Made by a program: the position numbers and the translations under genes. Below are positions 34,474 through 42,232 of a DNA stretch of 64,000 nucleotides, in pieces (within the stretch, counting starts at the first letter, position 1; each line of letters opens with the position of its first letter). The notes beneath the pieces are model-generated. The model saw only the letters and a program-made list of their open reading frames with translations. It did not search any database and was not told where the DNA came from. Origin of the DNA: Roseovarius amoyensis (GTDB taxonomy: Bacteria > Pseudomonadota > Alphaproteobacteria > Rhodobacterales > Rhodobacteraceae); contig NZ_QITQ01000010.1 of the NCBI RefSeq assembly GCF_003260265.1, positions 62,001 through 126,000 on the forward strand, written 5' to 3'.

Positions 34474-35231
34474 GGTTTGACGGCCCTCTTATGCCTGTTC
34501 GAAAAGTCACTTGCTCCAACCTGAACGATCGTTGATCATTTGACCAGCTAGTAGCCATTGCACTTTCAACTGCCCAGTTCGATCCGGTTGAATTCCCGAG
34601 GTCCGTGGGGAGCTGCACACCCTTGGTCTTATGAGTTCTGTAGCACCCGTGGCATTATGGCATCCATCACGCGCGTTACACTGCGCCACTCATCGCAAGA
34701 ACGTTTGGACAAATGTGGCAACGCAGCATCCCGGTCATTCGCATGCTGGTATTGGGCGGTATGCGGATCGGCACGAGGCAGGCATCGAGGACGTGGTCGT
34801 GCGGTGGGGGGGGCGGCCCGTTCGAGTGGCAACCCGCACCTGTGATCAGGGACGTCGCCGGCGAGCGCGCAGGGAAAACGATGCGCATGGCCGGCCGCAA
34901 GTGAGGAAACCCGCCGGTGGAAAGACCGGTCAGGCTGACGGGTACCTGTGGTCGCCATCGTCTCCGTTCTGACCCGTCCATGTCCGCTCCATACGGACCT
35001 TTCAATGGCCTGATCTGGCCGAAGACCGGCTGTGCCTCGACCGGCTTGGCGCAACAGCGCCGCCATAACTTTCTTCCCCTGGGCTGCGCCCATTCCGCGC
35101 GAAACAAGAAAGTTCTGCCTGTGCTGTCCGGCCCCCGGCAGGCCGGGGGTGCGCCGCCGGTCGTCTCCGGCCTGTCGATCGCCATCGGGCCGCAATGGTG
35201 CGGACCCGGAAACGGAAAACGGAGACTTAAC
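34474..35231. other. Cargo-backbone junction and structured leader of the DUF736 gene
   Basis: About 760 bases without a recognised gene. The left part should hold the promoter for the leftward cargo operon. A short frame at 34713-34904 (plus) has no recognisable content. The right part, about 34925-35231, is a leader. GACGGG (34937-34942) and CCCGTC (34973-34978) can pair. AACTTTCTT (35067-35075) pairs with AAGAAAGTT (35106-35114). CCCCCGG-CAGG-CCGGGGG forms a hairpin at 35132-35149. Its CAGG loop equals that of the leader hairpin at 28683-28706. Confidence 0.5.
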
Positions 35232-35555
35232 ATGGCGACCATCGGCACCTTCAAGAAGACCGGCAACGAATTCACCGGCGAAATCGTCACCCTCAGCGTC
35301 CAGGCCAAGGGCGTGCGCATCGTCCCCGACACCCGCGCCACCGGCGAGAACGCCCCCAGCCACCGGGTTCTGGTCGGCCGCGCCGAGATCGGCGCCGCCT
35401 GGTCCAAGCACTCGGGCGAGGGCCGCGACTATCTGGGCCTCAAGCTCGACGATCCGAGCTTCACCGCCCCGATCTACGCCAACCTCTTCGACGACGAAGA
35501 CGGCGAAAGCTACGCGCTGATCTGGTCCCGCCCCAACGGTCGCCGCAGCGAGTAG
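35232..35555 (+). CDS. DUF736 protein (first copy)
   Basis: A 107-residue protein, MATIGTFKKTGNEFTGEIVTLSVQAKGVRIVPD, with NAPSHRVLVGRAEIGAAW and a C-terminal YALIWSRPNGRR. DUF736 proteins are small and very common in alphaproteobacterial plasmids and ICEs. Their role is unknown; a nucleic-acid-binding or establishment role has been guessed. A second, diverged copy lies at 40887. The ATG follows a purine-rich GGAGAC and the long leader. An upstream extension of the frame is ignored because it runs through the leader hairpins. Confidence 0.87.
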   Translation: MATIGTFKKTGNEFTGEIVTLSVQAKGVRIVPDTRATGENAPSHRVLVGRAEIGAAWSKHSGEGRDYLGLKLDDPSFTAPIYANLFDDEDGESYALIWSRPNGRRSE

Positions 35556-35566
35556 CGGCGCCGTGA

Positions 35567-35590
35567 GGCCCCGGCCGACAGGCCGGGGCC
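35567..35590 (+). terminator. Hairpin after the DUF736 gene
   Basis: GGCCCCGGCC and GGCCGGGGCC form a perfect 10-bp stem with a GACA loop, 12 bases past the stop. No T-run follows. It probably ends or stabilises the DUF736 transcript. Confidence 0.6.
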
Positions 35591-35693
35591 CGCCCGCCAA
35601 ACCGGGCAACCGAATCAGTTTTCCCGTTCGGCGGTTCCAAGACGAAAACGCGATATAAACGCAGAAGAATTACGGTGGAGATTCTCTCAAGGG

Positions 35694-35708
35694 CGACTAT
35701 AATAGTCG
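35694..35708 (+). promoter_or_regulatory. Promoter with operator palindrome over a consensus -10
   Basis: CGACTATAATAGTCG is a perfect inverted repeat (6-3-6) that contains TATAAT (35698-35703), the exact sigma-70 -10 box. The start codon of the XRE gene is about 45 bases downstream. An operator centred on the -10 would give tight repression, plausibly by the XRE protein itself. The -35 region is weak. Confidence 0.65.
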
Positions 35709-35750
35709 TAGTTCTGGCGTGCGCGCCGGGCCGGATGGGAGGTGATCTGC

Positions 35751-35999
35751 ATGATCACCGCCCGACAATCGCGGGCCGCGCGTGCGCTTCTTGGATGGAC
35801 ACAGGAGCAGCTTGCGGATGAGGCCCGGGTATCTTTGACCGCGCTCAAGCGCCTCGAATCCGAAAGCGGACTCGAGGTCTACGAGACCACGCGCGATCAG
35901 GTTCGACGGGCGTTCGAAGCGAATGGCATTCTGCTCCTGAACTCCGACCAGGGGATTGGAGTGATGCATGTTCAGGCGAAGGCCGTCCCGAAGGGCTGA
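35751..35999 (+). CDS. Small XRE-family regulator (QseC-like position)
   Basis: An 82-residue helix-turn-helix protein: ARALLGWTQEQLADEARVSLTALKRLE, followed by a short dimerisation-like tail. The start is ATG 35751, since GGAGGTGATC, a near-perfect anti-16S match, lies just before it. Its position ahead of a QseM-like and an FseA-like gene resembles qseC of ICEMlSymR7A, which controls qseM. There the two genes are divergent, here they are co-directional, so equivalence is tentative. The palindrome on its promoter suggests autoregulation. Confidence 0.75.
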   Translation: MITARQSRAARALLGWTQEQLADEARVSLTALKRLESESGLEVYETTRDQVRRAFEANGILLLNSDQGIGVMHVQAKAVPKG

Positions 36000-36092
36000 G
36001 TTTTCCGGCACGTCTCCCCGAAGAGGGACTTCCGCAGTCGCCATGCTCACAAGAAGATCGAACAACCGTGCTAAACATGCTGGCAAACCGCA

Positions 36093-36368
36093 ATGGGGTT
36101 GGGCGTGAGAAGAGGCGAATTGCAGGGTGTGCCGCCGCAAGGGGCGGTGGTGACGGAGTATGACCGTCGTCACATGACGCAGTATATGCGTTTGCTCGAT
36201 GCTGCAGGCGAGGGCGCGAGCTGGCAGGAGGCGGCGCAGATCATCCTGGGCCTCGATACGCAGAAAGAGCCGGAGCGGGCGCGCCTGGTCCACGACGCCC
36301 ATCTTGAACGCGCTCGCTGGCTAAGTTCCGAGGGCTATCGGCAATTGGCCGCGGGGCGCACCGGCTGA
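36093..36368 (+). CDS. QseM-like antiactivator (short DUF2285 protein)
   Basis: A 91-residue protein with a lone DUF2285-type helical domain: VVTEYDRRHMTQYMRLLDAAGEGASWQEAAQIILGLD, then ERARWLSSEGYRQL. QseM in the Mesorhizobium ICE is such a protein and blocks both TraR and FseA. The neighbour here is FseA-like and has a DUF2285 domain of its own, so this protein probably binds and silences it. The first dozen residues are poorly supported and an internal start is possible. No TraR or LuxI gene is seen in the window. Confidence 0.72.
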   Translation: MGLGVRRGELQGVPPQGAVVTEYDRRHMTQYMRLLDAAGEGASWQEAAQIILGLDTQKEPERARLVHDAHLERARWLSSEGYRQLAAGRTG

Positions 36369-36474
36369 GAAGGTGATGCGTCCCGCGCATCACCTGATGC
36401 CTTGGGGCAGACTTCCCAAGTGATTGATCTCTCGGAATCCTTTCCTGAGATCAACCCAGGGGAGAGGCGATGCC

Positions 36475-37249
36475 ATGCAACCCGACCGCTCGAATTGGCG
36501 TGACCAGGCGGCCTATGACTATCTCGATGATCTGGCCGCGCCGGAACTCGGCTGGGAATGCCTGCGCCGCAATCCCGAATATCAAGATGACTATGCAGAA
36601 CTTGCAGGAGCACCACCTGAGAGGGCTGACCTGAGGGATCAGGTCGGCCGTCGATGGGGTCTGTGCTTTCCCGGTTCGCCCCGGTCTGAGCGCGACTGTC
36701 GCCGAGATATTCTGGCGCCCCGAAATCGATACCAGCGCCGTGATCCTCGCGGTCGCCCCCGAGGCACTCGCAGGAGAGACTGGCGCGCCCGGCGATGAGA
36801 TAGTTGCCACGAAGGGCAGGGCATCCCCCATTGGCAAGCACCTGCGCCGCAGGCTGCCGGACGGAACATACCTGCATCTCGTCGCTCCTCTGAAAGACCG
36901 TGGTCGGCTTGTTGCCACTGTTCCTCTCGGTCCCGAGGGCTTTGATCGCATCGAGGCGATCCAGCGGCTCCTGGCGGACCAGCATCGCCGTCGATCAATC
37001 CCACGCGACACCCGCCTGACCGCGCAGCAGAAAGCGCGCCTGCGGCGGGTCCTCCAGGCCTCCGACGCCGCCTTCGACGGCGCGACCCAGAAGCAGATCG
37101 CCGAGGTCCTGTTCCGTACCGGTCACCTGGACCGCGATGAATGGCAGGTCTCCTCAGCCCGCTTTGCTGTTTCCAGCCTCCTTCGCGAGGGGCGTGATCT
37201 GATCGCCGGCGGCTATCGCAAGCTCCTTCGTCATCAGCGCCGCCTTTAG
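36475..37249 (+). CDS. FseA-like excision activator, two frames joined by +1 frameshift
   Basis: Frame one (from ATG 36475) encodes a DUF6499-type domain (MQPDRSNWRDQAAYDYLDD, ECLRRNPEYQDDYAEL) to RWGLCFP at 36670-36672. The next frame continues at GTT 36674 as VRPGLSATVAEIFWRPEID into a full DUF2285 domain ending at 37249. The second frame has no good start: a TGA lies at 36632. Joined by skipping G36673 after CCC, the product is 257 residues. In ICEMlSymR7A, FseA is made by programmed +1 frameshifting and activates rdfS. An rdfS-like gene follows here. A simple one-base insertion is the alternative. Confidence 0.78.
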
Positions 37250-37386
37250 GTCGGCGATTCCGCGCCGCGGTGTACGAATTTACCCCTGCTACCTTCCCAC
37301 TGCATCTGACCGGACGCGCTTCGCCATCGTGACCGTCATCAGCCGCTGTTTCGCGGCACTGGTCACACACAGCAGGGAGACGCCCG

Positions 37387-37668
37387 ATGTCCGCCATCTC
37401 AACCGAACTTCCCCCGCGCTATCTGCGCACCAAAGAAGCCGCCCAGTTCCTGAGCCTGTCGGCTCGGACGCTGGAGAAGCACCGGACCTATGGCACCGGT
37501 CCCGCCTACCACAAGCTGGGCGGGCGTGTAGTCTATGCGATCGAGGACCTCCAGGCCTGGGTCGGACGCGGCGCCGTCACTTCGACATCCGACCCGCGCG
37601 GGCAGGTGCTGCCGGCGAAACGCCACACGCTCGCCAATCTGCCGCAGCCCGGCCGCTTCGTGCGCTGA
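37387..37668 (+). CDS. RdfS-like excisionase (MerR/AlpA-type helix-turn-helix)
   Basis: A 93-residue DNA-binding protein: YLRTKEAAQFLSLSARTLEKHRTYGTGPAYHKLGGRVVYAIEDLQAWV is an AlpA/MerR-like winged helix. Recombination directionality factors such as RdfS of ICEMlSymR7A are of this kind and sit next to the excision activator, as here. It would bind the att region and drive excision, together with an integrase not seen in this window. It is followed 18 bases later by repA. Confidence 0.78.
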   Translation: MSAISTELPPRYLRTKEAAQFLSLSARTLEKHRTYGTGPAYHKLGGRVVYAIEDLQAWVGRGAVTSTSDPRGQVLPAKRHTLANLPQPGRFVR

Positions 37669-37686
37669 CGCAGTAGCAATGCCGTC

Positions 37687-38862
37687 ATGACCGATGGACG
37701 CAAACCCCGCTCCGAGCGCGGACAGCTCGATCTGTTCCGCGCGCTGCCCGGAGACTTCGCCCCCAGAGATGCGCAGGACCTCATGGCCTATCCTTTCTTC
37801 TCCCTCGCCAAGTCGAAGCGCGTTGCGCCGATCGACTTTGCCGCTGGCAGCGTCAGCATCCGGGTCGAGGCGGTTCCCGATCACGGCATGGCCACGATCT
37901 GGGATGCCGACATCCTGATCTGGGCGGCGAGCCAGATCGTCGAGGCGCGTGACGCGGGGCTGCGCACCTCCCGGCTGATGGGGGCCACCCCATTTGAGAT
38001 CCTCACCTATGTTGGTCGCGGAACCAGTGCGCGGGACTATCAGCGCCTGAAGGCGGCGCTGGATCGTCTGCAGTCGACGACGATCTCCACCTCGATCCGG
38101 CAGCCTGCGGAAGGACGCCGCCATCGTTTCTCCTGGATCAACGAATGGCAGGAGCGCAGCGACAGGGACGGGCGCCCGGACGGCATCGAGCTGATCGTGC
38201 CCGACTGGTTCTACCAGGCCGTGCTCGACAATGCGCTCGTCCTCACCATCGACCGGGCGTATTTCGACCTGACTGGCGGGCTTGACCGTTGGCTCTATCG
38301 CCTGGTGCGCAAGCATGGTGGCAGGCAACGGGACGGTTGGCGTTTCGATTTCCATCATCTTCACCAGAAATCCGGTTCGCTGTCCCCCTTCAAGCGCTTC
38401 GCCTTCGAGCTTCGCGACATCATCCGGCGGCAGCCGCTGCCGGGCTACACGCTCTTTCTCGAGACAGACGTTGGTGGCCGCAAGCTGCTGGCTTTCGAGC
38501 CCACTCCGGGCTGTGGAAAACCTGTGAATGGGCTCGTGCTATCGGGAACCCGAGCTATCGTGCTATCGGGAACCGGAGGCTCGTGCTATCAGGAACCCAA
38601 ACAGGGGTTAACGTACGGAAACGAAATCGGAAATCGCGCCCTTAACTTAGAGTCTAACAAAGAGTCTAACTTTGAAGAGCGCGCGCGTGATGTGGAAAAC
38701 CTCATCCGTGCCACCGCAAAAAGCCTCAGTCTGGCCGGCAAGACGAAGGTAGCCGTCGCCCCATCGGTGCCGCGAACTGCCTCCGATCAGGGTGTCGCAG
38801 CAGCCTCCGATCATCCAAATGCGCCCCGCCTTCCTCTCGAGTTGCCGGGAGGTGGCGAATGA
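37687..38862 (+). CDS. repA: RepA-type replication initiator
   Basis: A 391-residue protein of the plasmid RepA/RPA family: [27 protein letters not shown] at the N-terminus, [22 protein letters not shown], and a second winged helix through [20 protein letters not shown] and [14 protein letters not shown]. It would open an origin so the excised circle can replicate. The stretch coding for VLSGT repeats (about residues 283-305) contains three DNA iterons, so the origin lies within the gene. The C-terminal 90 residues look disordered. The stop overlaps parA by ATGA. Confidence 0.85.
   Translation: MTDGRKPRSERGQLDLFRALPGDFAPRDAQDLMAYPFFSLAKSKRVAPIDFAAGSVSIRVEAVPDHGMATIWDADILIWAASQIVEARDAGLRTSRLMGATPFEILTYVGRGTSARDYQRLKAALDRLQSTTISTSIRQPAEGRRHRFSWINEWQERSDRDGRPDGIELIVPDWFYQAVLDNALVLTIDRAYFDLTGGLDRWLYRLVRKHGGRQRDGWRFDFHHLHQKSGSLSPFKRFAFELRDIIRRQPLPGYTLFLETDVGGRKLLAFEPTPGCGKPVNGLVLSGTRAIVLSGTGGSCYQEPKQGLTYGNEIGNRALNLESNKESNFEERARDVENLIRATAKSLSLAGKTKVAVAPSVPRTASDQGVAAASDHPNAPRLPLELPGGGE
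38535..38670 (+). repeat. Iteron-like repeats and A/T-rich repeats, candidate replication origin
   Basis: CGTGCTATCGGGAACC occurs at 38535-38550 and 38559-38574, and with one change at 38582-38597, spaced 24 and 23 bases (about two helix turns). About 50 bases on, agagtctaac repeats at 38649-38658 and 38661-38670 within an A/T-rich patch, a plausible unwinding element. All lie inside repA. Confidence 0.65.
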
Positions 38863-39512
38863 TCATCGCTCTGCTCAATCAGAAGGGTGGCGTCGGCAAG
38901 ACGACGCTGGCGCTCCATATTGCTGGTGAATTGGCGGTACAGGGCATGCGTGTCACCCTGATCGATGCCGACCCGCAAGGCTCCGCCCTGGACTGGTCGC
39001 AGCAACGCGCCCGCGAAGGTCTGCCGCGGCTCTTCGGCACCCTCGGCCTGGCCCGTGACACCCTGCACCGTGAAGTCCCCGAACTTGCCCGCCCAGTCGA
39101 TCATGTCGTTATTGATGGCCCACCGCGTGTTGCGGGGCTCATGCGCTCGGCGCGGCTCACCGCCGATCTGGTGCTGATCCCGGTACAGCCCTCGCCATTC
39201 GATGGCTGGGCCTCTGCCGAGATGCTGTCCCTCCTTGCGGAGGCCCGCATTTATCGGCCGGAACTTGTCGCCCGCTTCCTGCTCAACCGCTGCGGCGCGC
39301 GCACCCTCATCGCCCGGGACACCGCCGAGGCGCTGGCCGAGCACAATCCTCCTGTGCTTGCCAGCACGATTGGTCAGCGCGTCGTCTTTGCAGATGCGGC
39401 GCAAACCGGTCGCCTCGCCAGTGACATCGACCGTCAATCGCATGCTGCCCGAGAGATCGCGGCGCTGACGTCTGAGATCGGGCGCCTCGGTCTTGGGAAG
39501 GTGGCGGTATGA
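38859..39512 (+). CDS. parA: ParA-family partition ATPase
   Basis: A 217-residue protein with deviant Walker [16 protein letters not shown] (about 5-19), switch motif [11 protein letters not shown] and Walker B VVIDGPP. This small, N-terminally short ParA lacks its own DNA-binding extension, so it is not self-repressing in the usual manner. It would drive segregation of the excised element. It is coupled to repA (ATGA) and to the next gene, so replication and partition form one operon. Confidence 0.93.
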   Translation: MIIALLNQKGGVGKTTLALHIAGELAVQGMRVTLIDADPQGSALDWSQQRAREGLPRLFGTLGLARDTLHREVPELARPVDHVVIDGPPRVAGLMRSARLTADLVLIPVQPSPFDGWASAEMLSLLAEARIYRPELVARFLLNRCGARTLIARDTAEALAEHNPPVLASTIGQRVVFADAAQTGRLASDIDRQSHAAREIAALTSEIGRLGLGKVAV

Positions 39513-39763
39513 GCGGGCGCAATGACAAGCGTGGTTTCGCCGCGCGGCCAGTCGATGCCGAGACCTGGATCAAGGCTGGCGAGGCGCCAACCGCACACGG
39601 TCGCGCGGCGGCGATCTATAGGGCCCGGCTCACCATCGACATCACCCCGGACCTGCGCGGTCGCATCGAGGTCGCAGCTTTTAGCCGCGGCGTCACTGTC
39701 GCTGACACGCTGCGCGAGTTGCTCGGGCGCGAATATCCGGAACCCGAAGGAGAACTTCAATGA
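39509..39763 (+). CDS. Ribbon-helix-helix protein, ParA partner candidate
   Basis: An 84-residue protein with [41 protein letters not shown] at its C-terminal half, a ribbon-helix-helix DNA-binding fold. The N-terminus is basic and flexible. Small such proteins after a small parA act as centromere-binding or repressor partners. ATGA overlaps on both sides show strong coupling to parA and DUF2840. Confidence 0.78.
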   Translation: MSGRNDKRGFAARPVDAETWIKAGEAPTAHGRAAAIYRARLTIDITPDLRGRIEVAAFSRGVTVADTLRELLGREYPEPEGELQ

Positions 39764-40281
39764 CCGGCTTTGTGATCCCCGGCGTGACCGGAGACGGATC
39801 GTTCGATGCCCGTTTCCGCGGCGAGCTGACGCGCGTGGAACTGACCTGGGTGGAGAAGCGGATCGAGTTTTGGATCAGGTTCGGCCAGGAGGCCGGAACG
39901 CAGATCCTCGACCGCAGCCGCCGCATCGTCTTCTTCCGTCCCGGCGCCGTATTTGGCTTCGTCCGCTGGGCGGCGAATGACTATGGAACCGTCGTCTCGC
40001 GCATCGACATCGTGCGCACGATCGCGCCTGGCAGCGCCTGTCAGACGCTGCCCTTCGTGCGTCCCGGTGGCGAGATTTTGTTGAAGGTCGAAGGCTGGCC
40101 CAAGGTCGAAGAGGTTCTGCGTCATGTCGATGCGATCGAGGGTTTCGGCATCGACCCTGCCGAGGTCGACCCCGACCACTGGCGCCATGTCGCCCACTGG
40201 ATGAAGGCGGGCGAAGCGCCGCGTCCTTATTCGGCGGAACGCCATGCCGCATGGCTCCGGCGTCGGGAGATCGGAAAATGA
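39760..40281 (+). CDS. DUF2840 protein
   Basis: A 173-residue protein matching DUF2840: LTRVELTWVEKRIEFWIRFG, RRIVFFRPGAVFGFVRWAANDYGTVVSRIDIVR, and the C-terminal DPAEVDPDHWRHVAHWM. No catalytic motif is known. It is nearly always between parA and traF in alphaproteobacterial transfer regions, so it probably supports transfer. Overlap with traF by ATGA. Confidence 0.85.
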   Translation: MTGFVIPGVTGDGSFDARFRGELTRVELTWVEKRIEFWIRFGQEAGTQILDRSRRIVFFRPGAVFGFVRWAANDYGTVVSRIDIVRTIAPGSACQTLPFVRPGGEILLKVEGWPKVEEVLRHVDAIEGFGIDPAEVDPDHWRHVAHWMKAGEAPRPYSAERHAAWLRRREIGK

Positions 40282-40820
40282 CCCGTGTCCGCTACATCAT
40301 GGTGACGGTTGCGGCGCTTGCCGCCGTCATCGCCGGCAGCATTCCGACTGCGCCACGGCTGGTCTGGAACGCCTCGGCCAGCGTGCCGATTGGTTTCTAC
40401 ACCATCGCGCCGGTGGACCGGCTCGCGGTGCCAGATCTGGTCGTGGTCATGCCGCCCGAACCCCTTGCGGTTTTCATGGTCGCGCGCGGCTATGTCGGTC
40501 GCGATGTGCCGATCCTGAAGCACGTCATCGGGCTGCCGGGACAACGGGTCTGCCGTGACGGCGCCGCGATCACCATCGATGGCAGACACCTGGGGGAGGC
40601 GCGAGAGCGCGACAGCCAGGGCCGCGATCTTCCCGTCTGGCAGGGCTGTCGCACCATCGCGGAGGGCGAGGTCTTCCTGATGAACCCGGCGGTCGCTGAC
40701 AGTTTCGACGGCCGCTACTTCGGCCCGTTCCCGACCTCGGCGGTGATCGGTCGGGCCAGTCCACTGTTCACAGATGAGGTTGGCGATGGCCGCCTCGACT
40801 GGCACGCGGCGGAGCGGTGA
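40278..40820 (+). CDS. traF: TraF-type S26 signal peptidase
   Basis: A 180-residue protein with a membrane anchor (YIMVTVAALAAVIAGSI), catalytic serine in SASVPIGFY (Ser35) and lysine in VPILKHVIGLPGQ (near 82), the Ser/Lys pair of signal peptidases. TraF of RP4 processes and cyclises the pilin TrbC, and a trbC gene lies at 51854. I chose ATG 40278, which overlaps DUF2840. The C-terminal PFPTSAVIGRASPLFT is typical of the family. Confidence 0.9.
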   Translation: MTRVRYIMVTVAALAAVIAGSIPTAPRLVWNASASVPIGFYTIAPVDRLAVPDLVVVMPPEPLAVFMVARGYVGRDVPILKHVIGLPGQRVCRDGAAITIDGRHLGEARERDSQGRDLPVWQGCRTIAEGEVFLMNPAVADSFDGRYFGPFPTSAVIGRASPLFTDEVGDGRLDWHAAER

Positions 40821-40886
40821 CGCGCGTCCATGGCGGGGCGTGCGAGCGGCCTGCCTCCCATTCACCGCATTAGGAAGGAGCCTCCA

Positions 40887-41222
40887 ATGCCACAGATTGG
40901 TCAATTCACACGCACCCCGTCCGGCTATTCCGGACAACTTCGCACGCTCTCACTCGACTTGGAGCTTACCTTTGTTCCAACCGATAACGTCGATACCGAG
41001 AAGGCTCCTGCCTATCGTATCCACCTCGGTGACGAGGAGGGTCCGGAGGTTGGCGCGGGCTGGAAACATACCGGCGAGACCGCAGGGGCGTTCGTTTCGG
41101 TCCTGCTCGATGATCCGGTTTTCCGGCATCCGATCCGCGCCCGCCTGTTCCAGTCGGATGAGGAGGGCAGGGACTGGGGGTTGCACTGGACCCGCCCTAA
41201 GAAACGCGACGAGCAGGACTGA
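40887..41222 (+). CDS. DUF736 protein (second copy)
   Basis: A 111-residue protein, MPQIGQFTRTPSGYSGQLRTLSLDLELTFVPTD, with KAPAYRIHLGDEEGPEVGAGW and LHWTRPKKR at the end. It is diverged from the first copy at 35232 and shares the same pattern. ATG 40887 follows GGAAGGAG. Function unknown. It sits in the transfer operon between traF and the transglycosylase. Confidence 0.87.
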   Translation: MPQIGQFTRTPSGYSGQLRTLSLDLELTFVPTDNVDTEKAPAYRIHLGDEEGPEVGAGWKHTGETAGAFVSVLLDDPVFRHPIRARLFQSDEEGRDWGLHWTRPKKRDEQD

Positions 41223-41224
41223 CC

Positions 41225-41989
41225 ATGATCATGTCCTGCACCCGTCCCGCCTCGGGGAGCGGTGGCATCTGCCACCGCATTCTCCTCCTTCTTCTTTCCG
41301 GCCTCCTCATCCCGGTCACCGCCACGCAGCCGCTCTTGGCGCAAACCGCTGTGTCCGAACACGCAATCGCCGTGCATCCCTACGCCGCCCAAGTCACCGA
41401 GGCATCGCAGCGCTTCGGCATACCGACGACCTGGATCATGGCCGTGATGCGGGCAGAGAGTGCGGGCGATCTGCGTGCGGTTTCTTCCGCTGGCGCGATG
41501 GGGTTGATGCAGGTCATGCCCGACACCTGGGCCGGGCTGCGCATCCGTCATGGCCTCGGCCGAGACCCTTTTGAGCCGCGTGACAACATCCTCGCGGGCA
41601 CGGCCTATCTTCGCGAGATGTGGGATCGCTACGGCAATGTCGCGGCGATGCTGGCCGCCTATAACGCCGGTCCCTCCCGCTACGACGAATACCGCTTGGC
41701 GGACCGTCCGCTGCCCGCCGAGACACGCGCCTATGTCGCTGCGCTTGCGCCCGTTCTGCTTGGCGAGCGGCCATCGGGCATCGCTGTCACTGCAGCCCGG
41801 CCGCTCGATTGGCGTGAGGCGGCGCTCTTCATCAGCCGCGACGACGGCGCGTCTGCTATCGGTTCTGTGTCGCCTCACCGGACCGTCGGCGGCGCTGCTT
41901 CACCCGTCCCGGCGTCGCCCCAGACGGGCATCACCCCGCAGCCTGAAGGCCTCTTTGTCCAGCGGGAGACTGGTGAGGTTCGGCCATGA
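41225..41989 (+). CDS. Lytic transglycosylase of the conjugation apparatus
   Basis: A 254-residue protein with a signal-peptide-like start (hydrophobic ILLLLLSGLLIPVTAT) and an SLT domain: RFGIPTTWIMAVMRAESAGD with catalytic Glu78, AMGLMQVMPDTW, NILAGTAYLREM and MLAAYNAGPSRYDEY. It would open peptidoglycan for the pilus channel. The start is two bases past the DUF736 stop; a second ATG six bases further is possible. The proline-rich C-terminal tail is probably disordered. Confidence 0.9.
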   Translation: MIMSCTRPASGSGGICHRILLLLLSGLLIPVTATQPLLAQTAVSEHAIAVHPYAAQVTEASQRFGIPTTWIMAVMRAESAGDLRAVSSAGAMGLMQVMPDTWAGLRIRHGLGRDPFEPRDNILAGTAYLREMWDRYGNVAAMLAAYNAGPSRYDEYRLADRPLPAETRAYVAALAPVLLGERPSGIAVTAARPLDWREAALFISRDDGASAIGSVSPHRTVGGAASPVPASPQTGITPQPEGLFVQRETGEVRP

Positions 41990-42092
41990 CCCGCGCGACG
42001 ACACTTCGCATTCCGTCGTGCTCTGGCGTGTCTCGGAGGGCGCGAGGGGTGGCGGCAGGCACCACGACCGAAGGATGGCAGGATAAAAGGGC

Positions 42093-42222
42093 GCACGGTG
42101 CGCGTCGGTTGGGCGGTTGTTTTTGTTCATGTTTTCGCCGCGTTCCGCACCGTGTGGCGTGTGCGCGCACCGTGCGAAATGTGCCTAACACTCTGATCTT
42201 TTGCGTTGTTTCGCACTGTGCG
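42093..42222 (+). repeat. CGCAC-N-GTGCG palindromes upstream of the relaxase (candidate oriT/operator)
   Basis: Perfect palindromes of the form CGCAC-N-GTGCG occur at 42093-42103, 42166-42176 and 42212-42222, with an imperfect one at 42146-42156. The last ends 10 bases before the relaxase ATG. Position between the transglycosylase and relaxase genes fits an origin of transfer or operators of a small DNA-binding protein. The nick site cannot be assigned from sequence alone. Confidence 0.6.
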
Positions 42223-42232
42223 GGGATTTCCC

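Noticed and set aside
34713..34904. A 63-codon plus-strand frame in the junction region
   Set aside because: No recognisable domain, it lies in an otherwise non-coding leader, and a clear start signal is missing.
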